From the NCBI RefSeq assembly GCF_933775445.1, contig NC_065877.1, forward strand, positions 30,132,001 through 30,196,000: a stretch of DNA of 64,000 bases, in the 5' to 3' direction. The translations under genes and the position numbers were made by a program. Positions within the stretch are counted from its first letter, which is position 1. Each line of letters starts with the position of its first letter. Source of the stretch: Argentina anserina. Taxonomy: Eukaryota > Streptophyta > Magnoliopsida > Rosales > Rosaceae. The notes under the pieces were generated by a model that saw only the letters and a program-made list of their open reading frames with translations, was not told the origin of the DNA and searched no databases. Shown here in pieces: positions 47,301 through 59,701 of this stretch.

Positions 47301-49532
47301 AGATATTTCTATATATAAGATTCTGCACCACATTCCTCTTTAAAAATACTCCATATTATTTTGCTTCCCTCTGCCAACAGATAAATTGTGAAAATAAATT
47401 TACCAACACCTTTTATTTGTTTACCTTGTGTCAATCTTTATAAATTCATGTCATGTGTCTTTTCTCAACTCATATTTAGATAATAATTGAGCAATTGAAC
47501 ACATGTCATGAGTTTAAAAAGGTGGACACAAAATAGGTAAATAAAGGGTGGTCGGTAAATTTATTTTCATAAAATGCAGTCTGTTACGTTCAACCCTCAA
47601 CCACATAGGAGTGTCAAAGAGTCTATAACATGTTAGTGGAAATTGTATGATTAAGATTGAAGATGATATTGATGTTGATTTGAAATGCATGTATGACCCC
47701 TCTACTGAAATATTGAACTAATTCCCACGTTCTTATTGACTAGTCACAACTCACAATGTCTAAAGGTTGTGTCTTCATTAGCGGCCAACCATGACTAGCT
47801 AATCGATCGACGCCTTATCATCTGTCCGGAAAGATCCAACAGAAGTTACAGAACCATCTAATGGTCCTATACTCAATGAAACATACGAATACATCCTCAG
47901 GTTCTTGCGGAAGGATTTGGTTTATCTTATCGGATTTTCTGGTGCACATTAAACGGATGTGAGTAAATGCAATTACTGGGCCCTAATGTTATAATTACCT
48001 AATTAAGAGTTAGAACTTTGCATGCTCAACTAATTACTAAGTGGTGTAGGACTGTAAGATAAAATGTTTGGCAAAATATTCTTAGAAATTTTGATGGAAG
48101 CAATAGCTAGATGCCGAAGATTGGATCAAAGAACTTGTTCGGCTATTTGCTTGAAAGAGAACGAACGAACCATCAGAAAAGTAAGCAAACTAAATGGGAA
48201 AATTCTTTGATCGACACGATGAAGACGATTCAAGGGTACCAATTGTTTAACAAGTCAGTTTCAACAACTCTCAATTCAGTGAATTCACCCAAAAAAAATC
48301 TCAATTCAGTGAATTCACCATGTTTGGTTTGTCAGTACTCTGTGGCAGGTGCCTTGGACCAATCAGGAAACATGCTCTCACGTATATGGCCGTTGCTAAC
48401 TGTACCTATTAAATTTCTAAAATATATTCATAACACATTCTTTTTCCTAAATATTTCCAATTTTAACCCTATTTATAAATTATTATTTTCTACAAACTGT
48501 TGAAGGACTATCTCACCTCCCCATCCAAATTTTGCATCAGATTATGTAAGATGATCTTCCTCAGTAATCCATTAACACTTCAATCGGTGAAATTCTCCAA
48601 CTAATGTTTCTTTGCTCCATCTAAAGCATCATGTTTCTTGTTGTTTAAACAATCTATAAAACTCCAATTCGCTTCTTGAGAAATCTCGTTGTTCGAGTAA
48701 TGGTCTTTAGAATTATGTGTCCAACAACAAATCAATTGCAATTTTGCAACTATATAAGAAGAATTTACAAGTTACAATCAAGAACTGAGAGGGCAAAAGG
48801 TTGCACTGTTGCATAAAGGTTTTATTAATCAACATATATATAGTCGCCTAGATTTGAGCAATTCATACTATAATTAAAGCGGATGAATGATGGGTCAATG
48901 TCAATGATAGAATTGAAGCGGTTCGTTGAGAAGAATTGAAGCGGGGTTGAAGTTGAAGTATTACAGTTAGTTGGTTACTATTTTGCTGAATATAATTAGG
49001 GATGTCTATCAATTATGGGTAAACTAGGGAATACATGATAATTTTATATTTGCTGGGTATACTTAGAAATTTGACGGGTACATTTAGCAACACCCTTCTC
49101 TAATTTATATAATTGACACCCACCATCTCATAATTTCTCTCAATTCAATTTCAGCATTTTTCTTGGGCTTCTAGAATCAGATTAGGCCCATAGGCCAGTG
49201 TCCAAATGCATAACTGGGACAAAGACACACAAAGCATCATGCAGTGTGTTGGAGCAAATAAGGAAGCACAATGAGCACAGCCACATTCTGTGCAGTTTGG
49301 CAGGTCATACTTCGGATAACAACCGTCACAACAGTCATCCCTGGCTTAGTGGGCATGCAAGAAATTGGTGACAGACTGACAGGTAACCACCATTAGAAAC
49401 TGTAATTCATATTTTGATCAGAAATGGTAGCTTCCTCTGCTACTACTGCACTTGATTTGATATATATTTTTACTCTTCCATGTGTCAAGCTTAAACTAGT
49501 TGTCTTTTTTCCCATTTCAGTAGTGCTCTGTA
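44303..49532. other. Long gene-free region
   Basis: No supported gene. It includes the foldback element at 47389-47569 and an (AAT)n run at about 45716-45738. The phrase aaggacgtgagg...tctagcggt is repeated at about 45339 and 45377 inside a G/T-rich block (45040-45440). At 48240-48320 the word ctcaattcagtgaattcacc is duplicated. The 130-codon ORF at 48111-48503 carries no domain and is probably chance. Confidence 0.5.
47389..47569. mobile_element. Foldback MITE-like element
   Basis: The 181-bp segment is almost entirely two inverted arms of about 70-75 bases. It begins tgaaaataaatttacc and ends ggtaaatttattttca, and inner words match too (cttttatttgtttacc against ggtaaataaaggg, ttcatgtcatgtg against cacatgtcatgag). 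Coding capacity is nil. The length and structure fit a MITE. Flanking bases (taaattg and taaaatg) are similar but not an exact target duplication, so the superfamily stays open. Confidence 0.8.
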
Positions 49533-49540
49533 TTATAAAC
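49533..49540 (+). promoter_or_regulatory. Possible TATA box of CYP97B
   Basis: ttataaac lies 38-45 bases upstream of the start codon. If real, the 5' UTR is very short. This is positional inference only. Confidence 0.35.
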
Positions 49541-49577
49541 CCGAACCCACTCTCTGCTCAGGCCTAACACTTGCGTT

Positions 49578-52500
49578 ATGGCCATGGCTGCTTGTTCTCT
49601 GTTGAATCCCTCTTCCCCAACTGTAGTTAATCTCAGCTTCGAGAGAAGTGACTTTGGTTATCTCCATTCTTCAAGCACCACTCGTCTTCTGAATTCAAAG
49701 CTCAAACGCTCTTCTATCAGGTACTTGCAAAATGTTCAACTGTTCATGTGCTAGTTTTCTTCAACTTGGGTACTGAGAATTTGGTGGAGAATTGAGAGAA
49801 AAGCATGTACAGGATGATACCCAGATACTCATTTGAGCAGTTGATATATTATAACATCCAGGTCTTTTACATAGATTGCAGTTTTCAACTATGACTCTAG
49901 GAAAGTGAGAAAGATTCTAGCTTTAGTTTGTGGCTTTAGTTCCACAATTTCTGTGGGACCAAGCTTGCGTCTTTATTGATGCGTAGCTTATAGTCATCTA
50001 AAATTTGAATTCACGCTTCATTTTGGTTCCATGGAAATTGGATGGGAAAGTTGAAGTCTTTTTTTCCAAAGAAAAATGAATCCAGTACTGACTACTGAGT
50101 AAGATTAAAATTATGCTGTGTTGGAAATCAAACTGATGGTGTAAACTGTTAATACTCCCTCTTAAACTAATCTGGAATTATCAATATGATATCACATTGA
50201 TTAATGTAGGTGCCAATCAACTAGTACTGAAGATCCAAAAACAAAAAGAAATTTACTGGACAATGCAAGCAATCTCCTGACAAATCTTTTAAGTGGGGGA
50301 AATCTTGGGTCTATGCCCGTAGCTGAAGGTGCAGTCACTGATTTGTTTGATCGGCCTCTCTTCTTTTCACTATATGATTGGTTCATAGAGGTATCCACCT
50401 TTCCTAAACTTTGGTCTCTATAATTTTTTTTTGATAAATTCATATGTGTTCTGCTCTGGTGTTCGGTTGGTTTTGGCCTTGGATTGAATGTTAGTTCTAT
50501 CGGCAGGACATGTAGAGAGTAGTTGGGTGGATGTTCTATTATATGTTCACTTTCTTGTTTTAGACTATAATTTTGACGGCATATTCTTGCAACTGTGTCT
50601 GTAACCTTCTGTTGGACATTACAGCATGGCTCTGTGTATAAGCTAGCATTTGGACCAAAAGCTTTTGTTGTTGTATCAGATCCTATTGTTGCAAGGCACA
50701 TTCTTCGAGAAAATGCATTTGGTTATGACAAGGTACTATTTCATAATTTTGCTTTGTAACAAGAGTTTATATATCGGTGTAATGTAACTTCACATTATAA
50801 ACTAATCATCACTTGTAAGTATTTTTCCTTCAGCTTGAAGCATGTGAAAACTTTTAGTCTTGATTTAATCTATTTACTTATCAGCTACTTTATCTCACGC
50901 TATTTAATTGGACCAATGTAAAAGTTTTGCAAATAAGCACTGTCCTTCGTTCCCTTTTTTTTTTTGTTCCTTATTTTTTGGGTACTATTTATTCATCAGC
51001 TACTTATAATTATGTTCTGTCAAATTACCTCTGCTTTCACACTTCCGCTTAGGGAGTTCTGGCAGATATTCTTGAACCAATAATGGGAAAAGGACTTATA
51101 CCTGCTGACCTTGAAACTTGGAAGCAGAGGAGAAGAGGTGAGCAGTAGACATCATATTTATGTGGTTTGCACCTCAGCCACTGGATCATTTGGAAATGAT
51201 ATTGGCTCAGAATATAGATATTCACCAACCATATGTGATTTTGCAGTTATCGCTCCTGGGTTCCATGCTGTATACTTAGAAGCTATGGTCAAAATGTTCA
51301 ACGATTGTTCGGAAAGAACAGTATTAAAATTTGAGAAGTTACTAGAAAAAGAGGAGATGAATGGGAGAAAGACAATTGAAGTGGACCTTGAAGCAGAGTT
51401 TTTGAGTCTGGGGCTTGATATTATTGGGCTTGGTGTCTTTAACTATGACTTTGGTTCTGTTACCAAAGAATCTCCTGTCATTAAGGTATGGCAAAAGGAA
51501 CTCACCATTTTTTGGGATTGGGTTGTATCTTGCATTCAGTTAATATAAGCATATTTGGTTTTAATTTTCTGTTCCTCCTAACTTCTGGAGTGAATAGAAC
51601 TTGCTATTTCGATCAATATATCCTTTTGTTTCTTACCTAAAAAAATGAGTATATAATTTACCAAGCATTGTGAAGTATAGATCTGTGTGAGGATACCATA
51701 TTTCCTTATTCCCTTGAGTCATTATTAATGTGTTCAAAATTCATGCATGTCAGCCATCAGCAATGCTTATTCTTTGAATTAGACAATCAGCTTTTAGTTT
51801 ATACATTGCAGGCAGTATATGGTACTCTCTCTGAAGCTGAACATAGGTCCACCTTTTACATCCCTTATTGGAAATTTCCCCTGGCAAAGTGGATAGTTCC
51901 CCGGCAACGGAAGTTTTATGGTGATCTGAAGGTCATAAATGACTGTCTCGATGGCCTTATAAGAAATGCAAAAGAGACCAGAGAGGTTAGATGACTTTTA
52001 AGTTGAATAACAATGTTTCAAATTGAGATTCAGCACTAACCAAGTAAATCAGTATCTTCGAATAAAATTTTGTATATGTCTTACTATGGGAGGTCATGAT
52101 ATACATGCTATAAAAGCTACTCGCTATTTCTTTCATTTATAGCCAGTATACAAACATAAATTTTGGTTACATTCTATCACAGGAAACAGATGTCGAAAAA
52201 CTGCAACAAAGAGACTATGCTAATCTGAAGGTGGGGAAATATCCAACTACCCTTTAAGCCAATGGAATTTACTTATGCTAAAGATAAGTGTGATTGCTGT
52301 TAGGGTCTTTGCTGAAGTGTTCTAATCATGTAAAGTTTACAGGACGCAAGTCTATTGCGTTTCTTAGTTGATATGCGTGGAGCTGATGTTGACGACCGTC
52401 AGGTAAAAACTGTGGAACTTCAATTTTTAGAGACAGGATTTTGAGATGAAAAATAAGTTTGATACAGTGGTTGCTCTATTGCTAATGGATTTTGACAGTT

Positions 52501-54070
52501 GAGAGATGACTTGATGACAATGCTTATTGCCGGCCATGAAACAACAGCAGCTGTCCTTACTTGGGCTATTTTCTTCCTTGCACAAGTATGAATTCATTTC
52601 TAACTCTAAGGCTACACAGATTAGTGTTTGTTATCGCTTTTTTCAACATATGAACTCTGTCATCCCATATCTGTGATGATACAGATGCAATGACTTTTCT
52701 TTGTTGCAGAACCCGGCCAAGATGAAAAAAGCACAGTCGGAAATTGACTCAGTACTTGGACAAAATCAACCAACTATAGAATCACTTAAAAAATTGGAGT
52801 ATGCTCGCAAGACATTTACCAAATTTTCTACTCATTTCCATGCTTTATACATATAGCGAGACTGATCACATCTTGAACATTAATATAAAGGGAACGGGGA
52901 AGCCATGAATCATGTATTGATGGTGGCCACTAATGCCTGAACCTTTTCTTTTATATATGAATGAGCTCTAAGCTGCTAACATGTTAAGCAATGAAAGAGG
53001 CAAGCAAAGACACAATGATTAATTCTTATTAAGCTCATTTGCACCCTTGTTGGTTGCTCAAAGTGATATTCATATGATCTAATCATCAGGTACACAAAAT
53101 GCATTATTGCGGAGTCTCTTCGTTTGTATCCTCAGCCCCCCTTGCTAATTAGGCGTTCACTAAAATCAGATACACTACCAGGTATTAATATGGCAAAAGC
53201 AATATGGTCAAGAACTCAAGCATGAAAATTTTACAAATTAATTTTTCACTGTTTTTTCTTTTTGGAATCATTAATTTTCATTGTTTTTATAAATAAATTT
53301 TTCACTATGAGATAAGACATGCAACACTCGGAAATTGAGATTATATATGTGATGTATAGGTCCACAGTAATGTGTACTGATTCTTTTCGTTTAGATTAAC
53401 ACTGGGACCTTATGTCCATGGTGCAGGAGGATACAATGGTGAAAAAGGTGGTTATAAGATTCCAGCCGGAACTGATATATTTATCTCTGTGAGCAAATAA
53501 ATCTCCCTTCTCTGATCTCATAATGATTTATTTTTATCTCATTATGAATTTCTTGTATATCAATATTATTTACGAAGAAATTGTTCAATCAGGTATATAA
53601 TATCCATAGATCTCCATATTTCTGGGACCGTCCTAATGTATTCGAACCGGAGAGGTTTTTAGTGCAAAAGAATAGTGACATTGAAGGATGGGCTGGCTTT
53701 GACCCTTCTCGAAGCCCCGGGGCATATTATCCGAATGAGGTGTGTGTTTAGTTGTTTTCTAGTGACACAACCATGTTTTAAGTATAAACTTCATAATCTC
53801 ATATTTATGGTATCAAGTACTGAATATTACTATTGCACTTCTCAGATTATGTCTGATTTCTCCTTTATACCTTTTGGAGGAGGGCCACGCAAATGCGTCG
53901 GGGACCAATTTGCTCTGTTGGAGTCAACCGTATCATTGGCAATGCTGTTGCAGAAGTTCAATGTAGAGCTAAGAGGATCTCCGGAGTCAGTTGGACTAGT
54001 TACAGGGGCAACCATCCATACCAAGAATGGAATGTGGTGCACATTAAGTAAGAGGTCTGACACACAGTGA
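49578..54070 (+). CDS. CYP97B: Cytochrome P450 CYP97B (plastid, carotenoid-hydroxylase clan)
   Basis: Fourteen exons join in frame to 579 codons: 49578-49720, 50210-50390, 50625-50732, 51053-51137, 51247-51485, 51812-51985, 52183-52230, 52343-52402, 52499-52585, 52710-52798, 53090-53181, 53427-53488, 53593-53739, 53846-54070. All introns are GT-AG. A Ser-rich plastid transit peptide leads. P450 marks are AGHETT (357-362), the ExxR E413-R416 (ESLR) and the haem loop [12 protein letters not shown] with Cys522. Phrases such as [35 protein letters not shown] and [17 protein letters not shown] match CYP97B rather than CYP97A (LUT5) or CYP97C (LUT1). CYP97A and C hydroxylate carotene rings; the CYP97B role is less clear, with reported beta-ring activity. 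No lesion was found. Confidence 0.95.
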
Positions 54071-54526
54071 TATGTATACCTTGTATACAATAATAGGAAC
54101 AACGCAAATGATAAATGTCAACTGCGTTCTTCTTTCAAACCTGGTTTACCAGCTAAGGCTGAGATTTTAATGAAGTATAGTTTTCCAAGATTTCCATAGC
54201 AGGTCCTGAACAAATGAGGCTGAGATTTAAATAAAGCTCCACCATGTGTTATATTTTAAGACGGAATATCACAGCAAATATTCATCAGTAAAAGACTCCC
54301 ATGAAAAATAAAATTACAAGACCTAGGTTGCCAAGATGGATTTCCATGCATTATGCAGACCCTGTTGTAATTTAACACACCGGAACAGAAGAAACGAAGA
54401 TACGCCATTGATGTCGATGACGATACATAAATACTGGTATATGAATATTTATGTACACAACTTGGGTCGACATGGGAGATTTCTTTGTATAAACATGAGG
54501 CTGAATCTACTATGGAACTACTGTCA

Positions 54527-57500
54527 TCATCTCAATGGTAAACCTTGCTTTATCAGCTGATGCGGTTGGTGCTTATTGTGCGGATGCTTTGACGTATTGC
54601 CATGAAAGCCAGAGGTTCCTGCAGACTGTTCCTGTAGCCAAAGAAACATATTAAGCTTTATAGAATAAGAATCCTATACATGTCAAATATAAAACAGACC
54701 AATATGGCCTTAAGAATGCGGACCATATATTTTAGACTGTTCCTTATGTTGAAAGAGCTATGCACAGCTGGTGCTCTGAAACCAAGTTGCCCCTGAAACT
54801 ACAAAAAAAAAAAAAATCAAACAATCACACTGCTGCCTCAGTAATTGATTTCATTTTCTACGTCTTTTTTCTTTCTTCTTTATTTTTTTGTTGTTTAATC
54901 TGAACTTGGAAATTGTTATGACAACCTACAATATGGTTTGGCAAAATGAAAAGTGCGAACATCCAGTATCATTCCTTGCATACTCTGTTCAGTCTGTTGG
55001 GTTCCATTATGACCAACACGGGTTGGTAATGAACGTAAATGTCCCTGAAGAACACACGAAATTGTTTGCATCCTGAACTATGATGACAAATCATAAAGGC
55101 TGGAATGCAAGCATTGTTTATACCTCTGAGGCCTGCTGATTGCCATAGAAGCCATCATGGATAGGAAAAACGGAGTTCAACTGTCCCTGAGACAAGTATA
55201 ATACATCCCCCTGATCAACATTTACTACTAAAGACATTAAACACTGCAGTCAAGAATAGAAGATTTGTACCATTTCTCCATACTCTGCTGAGCACCATAA
55301 TATATCCTGAGCACGACTTTTGGAACCAAGTTTCTGAAAATGCATACAAAAGGCCATATGAAAAGACTATATTTACACTTGACACTACACAATTTCCTTG
55401 AAACTAAATACTAAAGGATATATGGGGAAAAAACATAGCTATGTCACATTTTACCCCTTGAAATTCCTGCTGCAGAACGTGACAACTATCAAGAATACAT
55501 GATCCGGAGTTCATCAATCCCTACATTTATTAGGGTACAGTATGACATGTTACAGTTCAAAATACCTATTTGAATGGTGAGTGAAAAATCTGGCACAAGG
55601 CTAATCATGAGACAAACCATCTGTTGGCAGCTATCTTGCAACCTGATAGGTACACCATCTCGTTCAGTTTGCCCCTACAATATACAAAGTATCAATTTTT
55701 ACGCCACATATCTATTAGGATGAATAACTAATCTGCATGACAAAGATCAAGCCTTCACAAACCTTTCTTTTTCTGTTTGTATTTTTTGTCTTAGACAAGT
55801 TGGTCAGTGTGCCCCTGTAATTTACTTCAACATCATCTGACCCATGAATAGATGATGTCTTGGTATCTGAAGCCCCCATTCCAGACAGTTGGCATATTGT
55901 TTCAGTACTTTGTCTAACGTGTAACATGCAATCTGGTAAGTTTCTGGAGACAATGAGCCCTCTGCACCCAATTTAACGGCTAATTTACACAGATCATTGA
56001 ACCGCTGCACCCTGTATTTAAACCTCTTTGAGACATCACTAACAGTGTACCCAACTCTTGCATCTTTCGTCCAGCGCTTCAGAATGTAATCAGTAGGGAT
56101 TCTGGAAACACCAGGCATACGAAGGACCAGAAGTGTATGTATACAGAGAAAACCTTTGTACTCAAATGAATGACATAAACGGCATACTCTTGATTCTGGC
56201 TCATTCCAAGCTATGATAAAATTCTGCCGTTCTTCCAACTCGTCAACTCGGAATATTACAGTTACTTCATCTTGACCGTCCTTCTGCAGATGACAATAAT
56301 CAACTCCCAAAACCTCAACTTGAAAGTTTCTAAATATTGTATCTGTTATATAGTTGACATTTGTTTCTCAAAAGGTGAGAGTGATCTTAATTCAGATTGT
56401 TTATTCTGAGCTTCAAAAGCAGAATTGGCATCCATGTCATTCCTGTCTTTCAGAAATGCTTTATACCGCTTCATAAAATCCTTAACCGTAGCTTCTTGAG
56501 ATATGTACCTTTCAAAAAATGAAGTTATACTTCCAGATCGCACAACTGTTGACATTCCAGCTGTACACGAATCATTCATATACGTTGGAGCCCAGTACTT
56601 CCGATCTTCATATAATAAGCAAAGGCATTCATTTTCCCTCAGTTCAAATCTGCTAATCAAGTTACACCATCTCTGTTCAAATTGTTGAGAAGTCAAAGAC
56701 TGGTAAATGCATTTGTTCAATTTCTCCAGAAATATGGCATCTTCATTTATGGAACAGCCTACACTTCTATGAATATTAGTCAATACATGCCATAAAAAAA
56801 ACGATGGCATGCCTCAGTAAATACATCTGCTACAGCTTCCTTCAAGTATTTGTCTTGATCTGTAATAACCACTCTTGGAGCTTGGCCACCCACAGCTTTT
56901 AGCCATGTCCGCATTAACCAAACAAAAGTCGCTGTAGTCTGATCTCCAATCAATGCACATCCAAGTAAAATGTACTGAAAGTGATGATTAACTCCAACAA
57001 TAGGAACTAAAGGCATCTTATAGTGGTTTCTAACATAATAAGTATCAAACAAGACTACATCACAGAAACTGTTATAGTCACGCCTACCCTTTGCATCAAC
57101 CCAAAATACACTTCTCAATCGTTTTTCACTGTCAAAATTTATGGCATAGAAAAAGCTAAGATTCTTGTCCTGCATACACATAAATTGTTCAAACATTACT
57201 CAGACATCCTCCTCATCTAAATTGAACTGCAGACCCTTCTGATAAGCAACAATTGCAGGTCTCTTGTTCTTCCCTTTAAAGCAATAAAACCATCCGTCAT
57301 CTCATGGTTATACTCCTTCATTAAACTATGTATATACCATTTTTCATTCTCTCGCTTCTTCAGTTGCAAGCCGGCTTTGCAGCCTGTGCTGATTAGGTTG
57401 ACTCTTTGTTTTTCTTTATCGCCAGCTTCCTGCTTTCGATATCTAGAACATGCAAGCTTTATGTCAATAAATTTTCCAGTTCTCTTTGAGCGCCGACTGG

Positions 57501-57959
57501 CTGTGATTGTGATGCCAAACCCCACCAACTGAGCATAGTCTTTGTAATAGGAATAAGCATCCTCCTTAGTCTCAAACTCTAAACCAATCTCAAGCTCACG
57601 AACAACCCCAACCCTCGTACCAACTACAATCTCAAAACATTGTCTGCATCATCCTGCCCCTGAACATCAGAAGCACTTCTGTTTGCAGTCAACTCACCAG
57701 CTTCCCCAACATGCTCACTACTGTTCTCAACATTCATCTCATCTACGGCATCCACAGTACTAACAACCCCCTTATCAACCTCACTCACTACAACATTGTC
57801 CCCATCAACTTGATCCCGAACTCCGGAAACACTCTCATTTGCACCCAGTCCATGACCTTCCTTAACATTCTCACCTAACTTCTCAACATTAACATCTCTA
57901 TCCAACCTAGTGTCTAACTTGTCCTGCTCACATGACGGCAGTTCAAGATCTATCTCCAT
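54527..57959 (-). pseudogene. FHY3/FAR1-type transcription factor pseudogene
   Basis: It is a tandem relative of the intact gene at 59702-62942 with the same domain order: acidic N terminus (MEIDLELPSCEQDK at 57959), FAR1 DNA-binding domain (about 57560-57280), MULE-transposase-like core, SWIM region and several short C-terminal exons down to a stop at 54527. It carries at least six lesions: a frameshift near 57632 before the DNA-binding domain, one near 57275, a TGA in EEDV-VMFEQF near 57190, a base lost in a T run near 56795, a frameshift near 56345 (STI/TDTIF) and another near 55905. The SWIM motif reads CRLCHSFEYKGFLCIH, with the first paired Cys displaced. Exon junctions still follow consensus, so decay is fairly recent. 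Confidence 0.88.
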
Positions 57960-58106
57960 ACAGAAAATTAAAAACAGCCTAAGAAAACACAATATCAAAG
58001 CTGACTTTATCAAATCTTTACCTGAAAAGAAAACAAATGAAACTATGAAGCATATAGCCACACTACAAATTGACCAACTCATGATCAGATTACTTATGCC
58101 CTCCAA

Positions 58107-59701
58107 AACACTAAAAATTAGTAAAGATGAAATCTTTACGGGGTAAATAACAGAGTAAAAGCTTAGAATGAGAAACTATGCATCAGAAATGTAAAAGCAT
58201 GTTCCTTTGTTGGTGCCCAGGAATCAAAATCTTACCAGATGAAATATGTTTATGAACAGTAAAACTCAGCCATGAGATTTGGGTACTTCAATTCTGCTTC
58301 TGTTTTTCGTCAGTTCTGCCCAGAAAACAAAATAGACTCAGAAAGAGGCGGAGCGGGTTTTACCCACAGCTCGGGTATGATTTGTTCAATTGTGTAATTT
58401 GTACCCGCCTGTGTTCGTTTTGAAAGCAATTGTACTATTGCTTTGAGATGCATATAAAACCTAGAGATGTTTTTAGCTACGCAAATAGGGAGCCTTACCA
58501 TCGAGAACTATTCAGTTGAGGACTAGTTAAAATCTACACAATTGAGACAACCTTGATTTAGTGGTCTTCATTAAAAAACTCCCTCAGTAACTCATTATTA
58601 TTTTTCTCAAATTAATTTAGGCTGCGTGATATTGGAGTTAGATATTATGACTGTGGAGTTAGACAGTTTTTTATGAATTTATTCAATATGTTAGGATCAT
58701 AATCCATTGAAGGGAATCAAACAACTAAAATACAGAAATTAAAAAGAAAATAATTAAGACATTTTCATATTCATTAGATAAAATCTTATAATTATGTCTT
58801 ATATAGTTCTATTTAGTAGGTAGCCATAATACCCGTTAACATATGACCCGACCCGAGTCAAATGACTACTCAATCTAACTAAATTAATACACCAGCCCAA
58901 ATATTATAGGGTTATAGAATGTTGGTCCTAACACAATACTCATTTGCTTGAGCACAATTCTCATAGCTTATTATGCAATTTGAACCTGAATGAAAAAGAG
59001 TGCAACGAGCTTTTTGGAAAATTTAAAGAGCAAATCTTGGTATGTTGTATGGAATCAATTTTGCCAGGTTCAGTTAGTAAAGCTAAGATGTTCCAACTTC
59101 TAAATGGTGATTAGTTCTTTAAGCATGGCATTGCCTTTACGTGTACATTGATTAGGATGATCACCACCATACCCTTTACCAAACTAGCTAGTAAACCAAC
59201 TTCAAACATAAGGCAGCATGTTTTAAAAAAATAAAAATAAAAAAGGCTTTTACACTAATCTCAATATTTGATCCAACTTGGACAATCATTTATATCACAG
59301 CATGGAACTCTAGTGTCGATAGTCACATCAGCTAAGATGTGGTTGGCACCTTCATGATTCTATTCCAGTATAAGGATCTAAATTACACCTGACATCAGAT
59401 TTTGTTGCTATCATCGTACTGTGGGACAGTAAATTAACTACTGATGGGTTGATAAAGTCAATCTAAAATAAATAGAATCCCCTTCGTATCTACATACATA
59501 TTTACTCAACTGTGGAGGTCAATGTAATGCTTTTGGCTTAACCAACGCGACTCTGCACTGGAAGAAGAAACAGACGTCAATCCAGGAATCTGGAACCACC
59601 TCCTGGATTTCCTTGTTCTGATTATGAACAAGTTTATGCAGGGAAACAACCCACTCCGAGAAGCAACCACCCCGCACAGCTAGGTAACAAGTCTTTCTTC
59701 C
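58107..59701. other. Spacer between the two FHY3/FAR1-type genes
   Basis: It is AT-rich and should contain the 5' flank of the pseudogene (left) and the 3' UTR of the intact gene (right). A G/C-richer patch at 58320-58420 could be an old 5' UTR exon. No additional gene is supported. Confidence 0.45.

Noticed and set aside
48111..48503. 130-codon plus-strand ORF
   Set aside because: No domain, low-complexity and AT-rich composition, and it contains a local 20-base duplication; no splice or promoter context.
53675..53845. Open reading into the last CYP97B exon from a start at 53675
   Set aside because: This frame reads through intron 13; the conserved frame splices at GAG|GTGTGT and CTCAG|ATTATG.
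49578..54070. First impression that the P450 is LUT1/CYP97C1 or LUT5/CYP97A3
   Set aside because: Length (579 codons) and marker phrases ([37 protein letters not shown]) agree with CYP97B, not with the A or C branches, which differ in these stretches.
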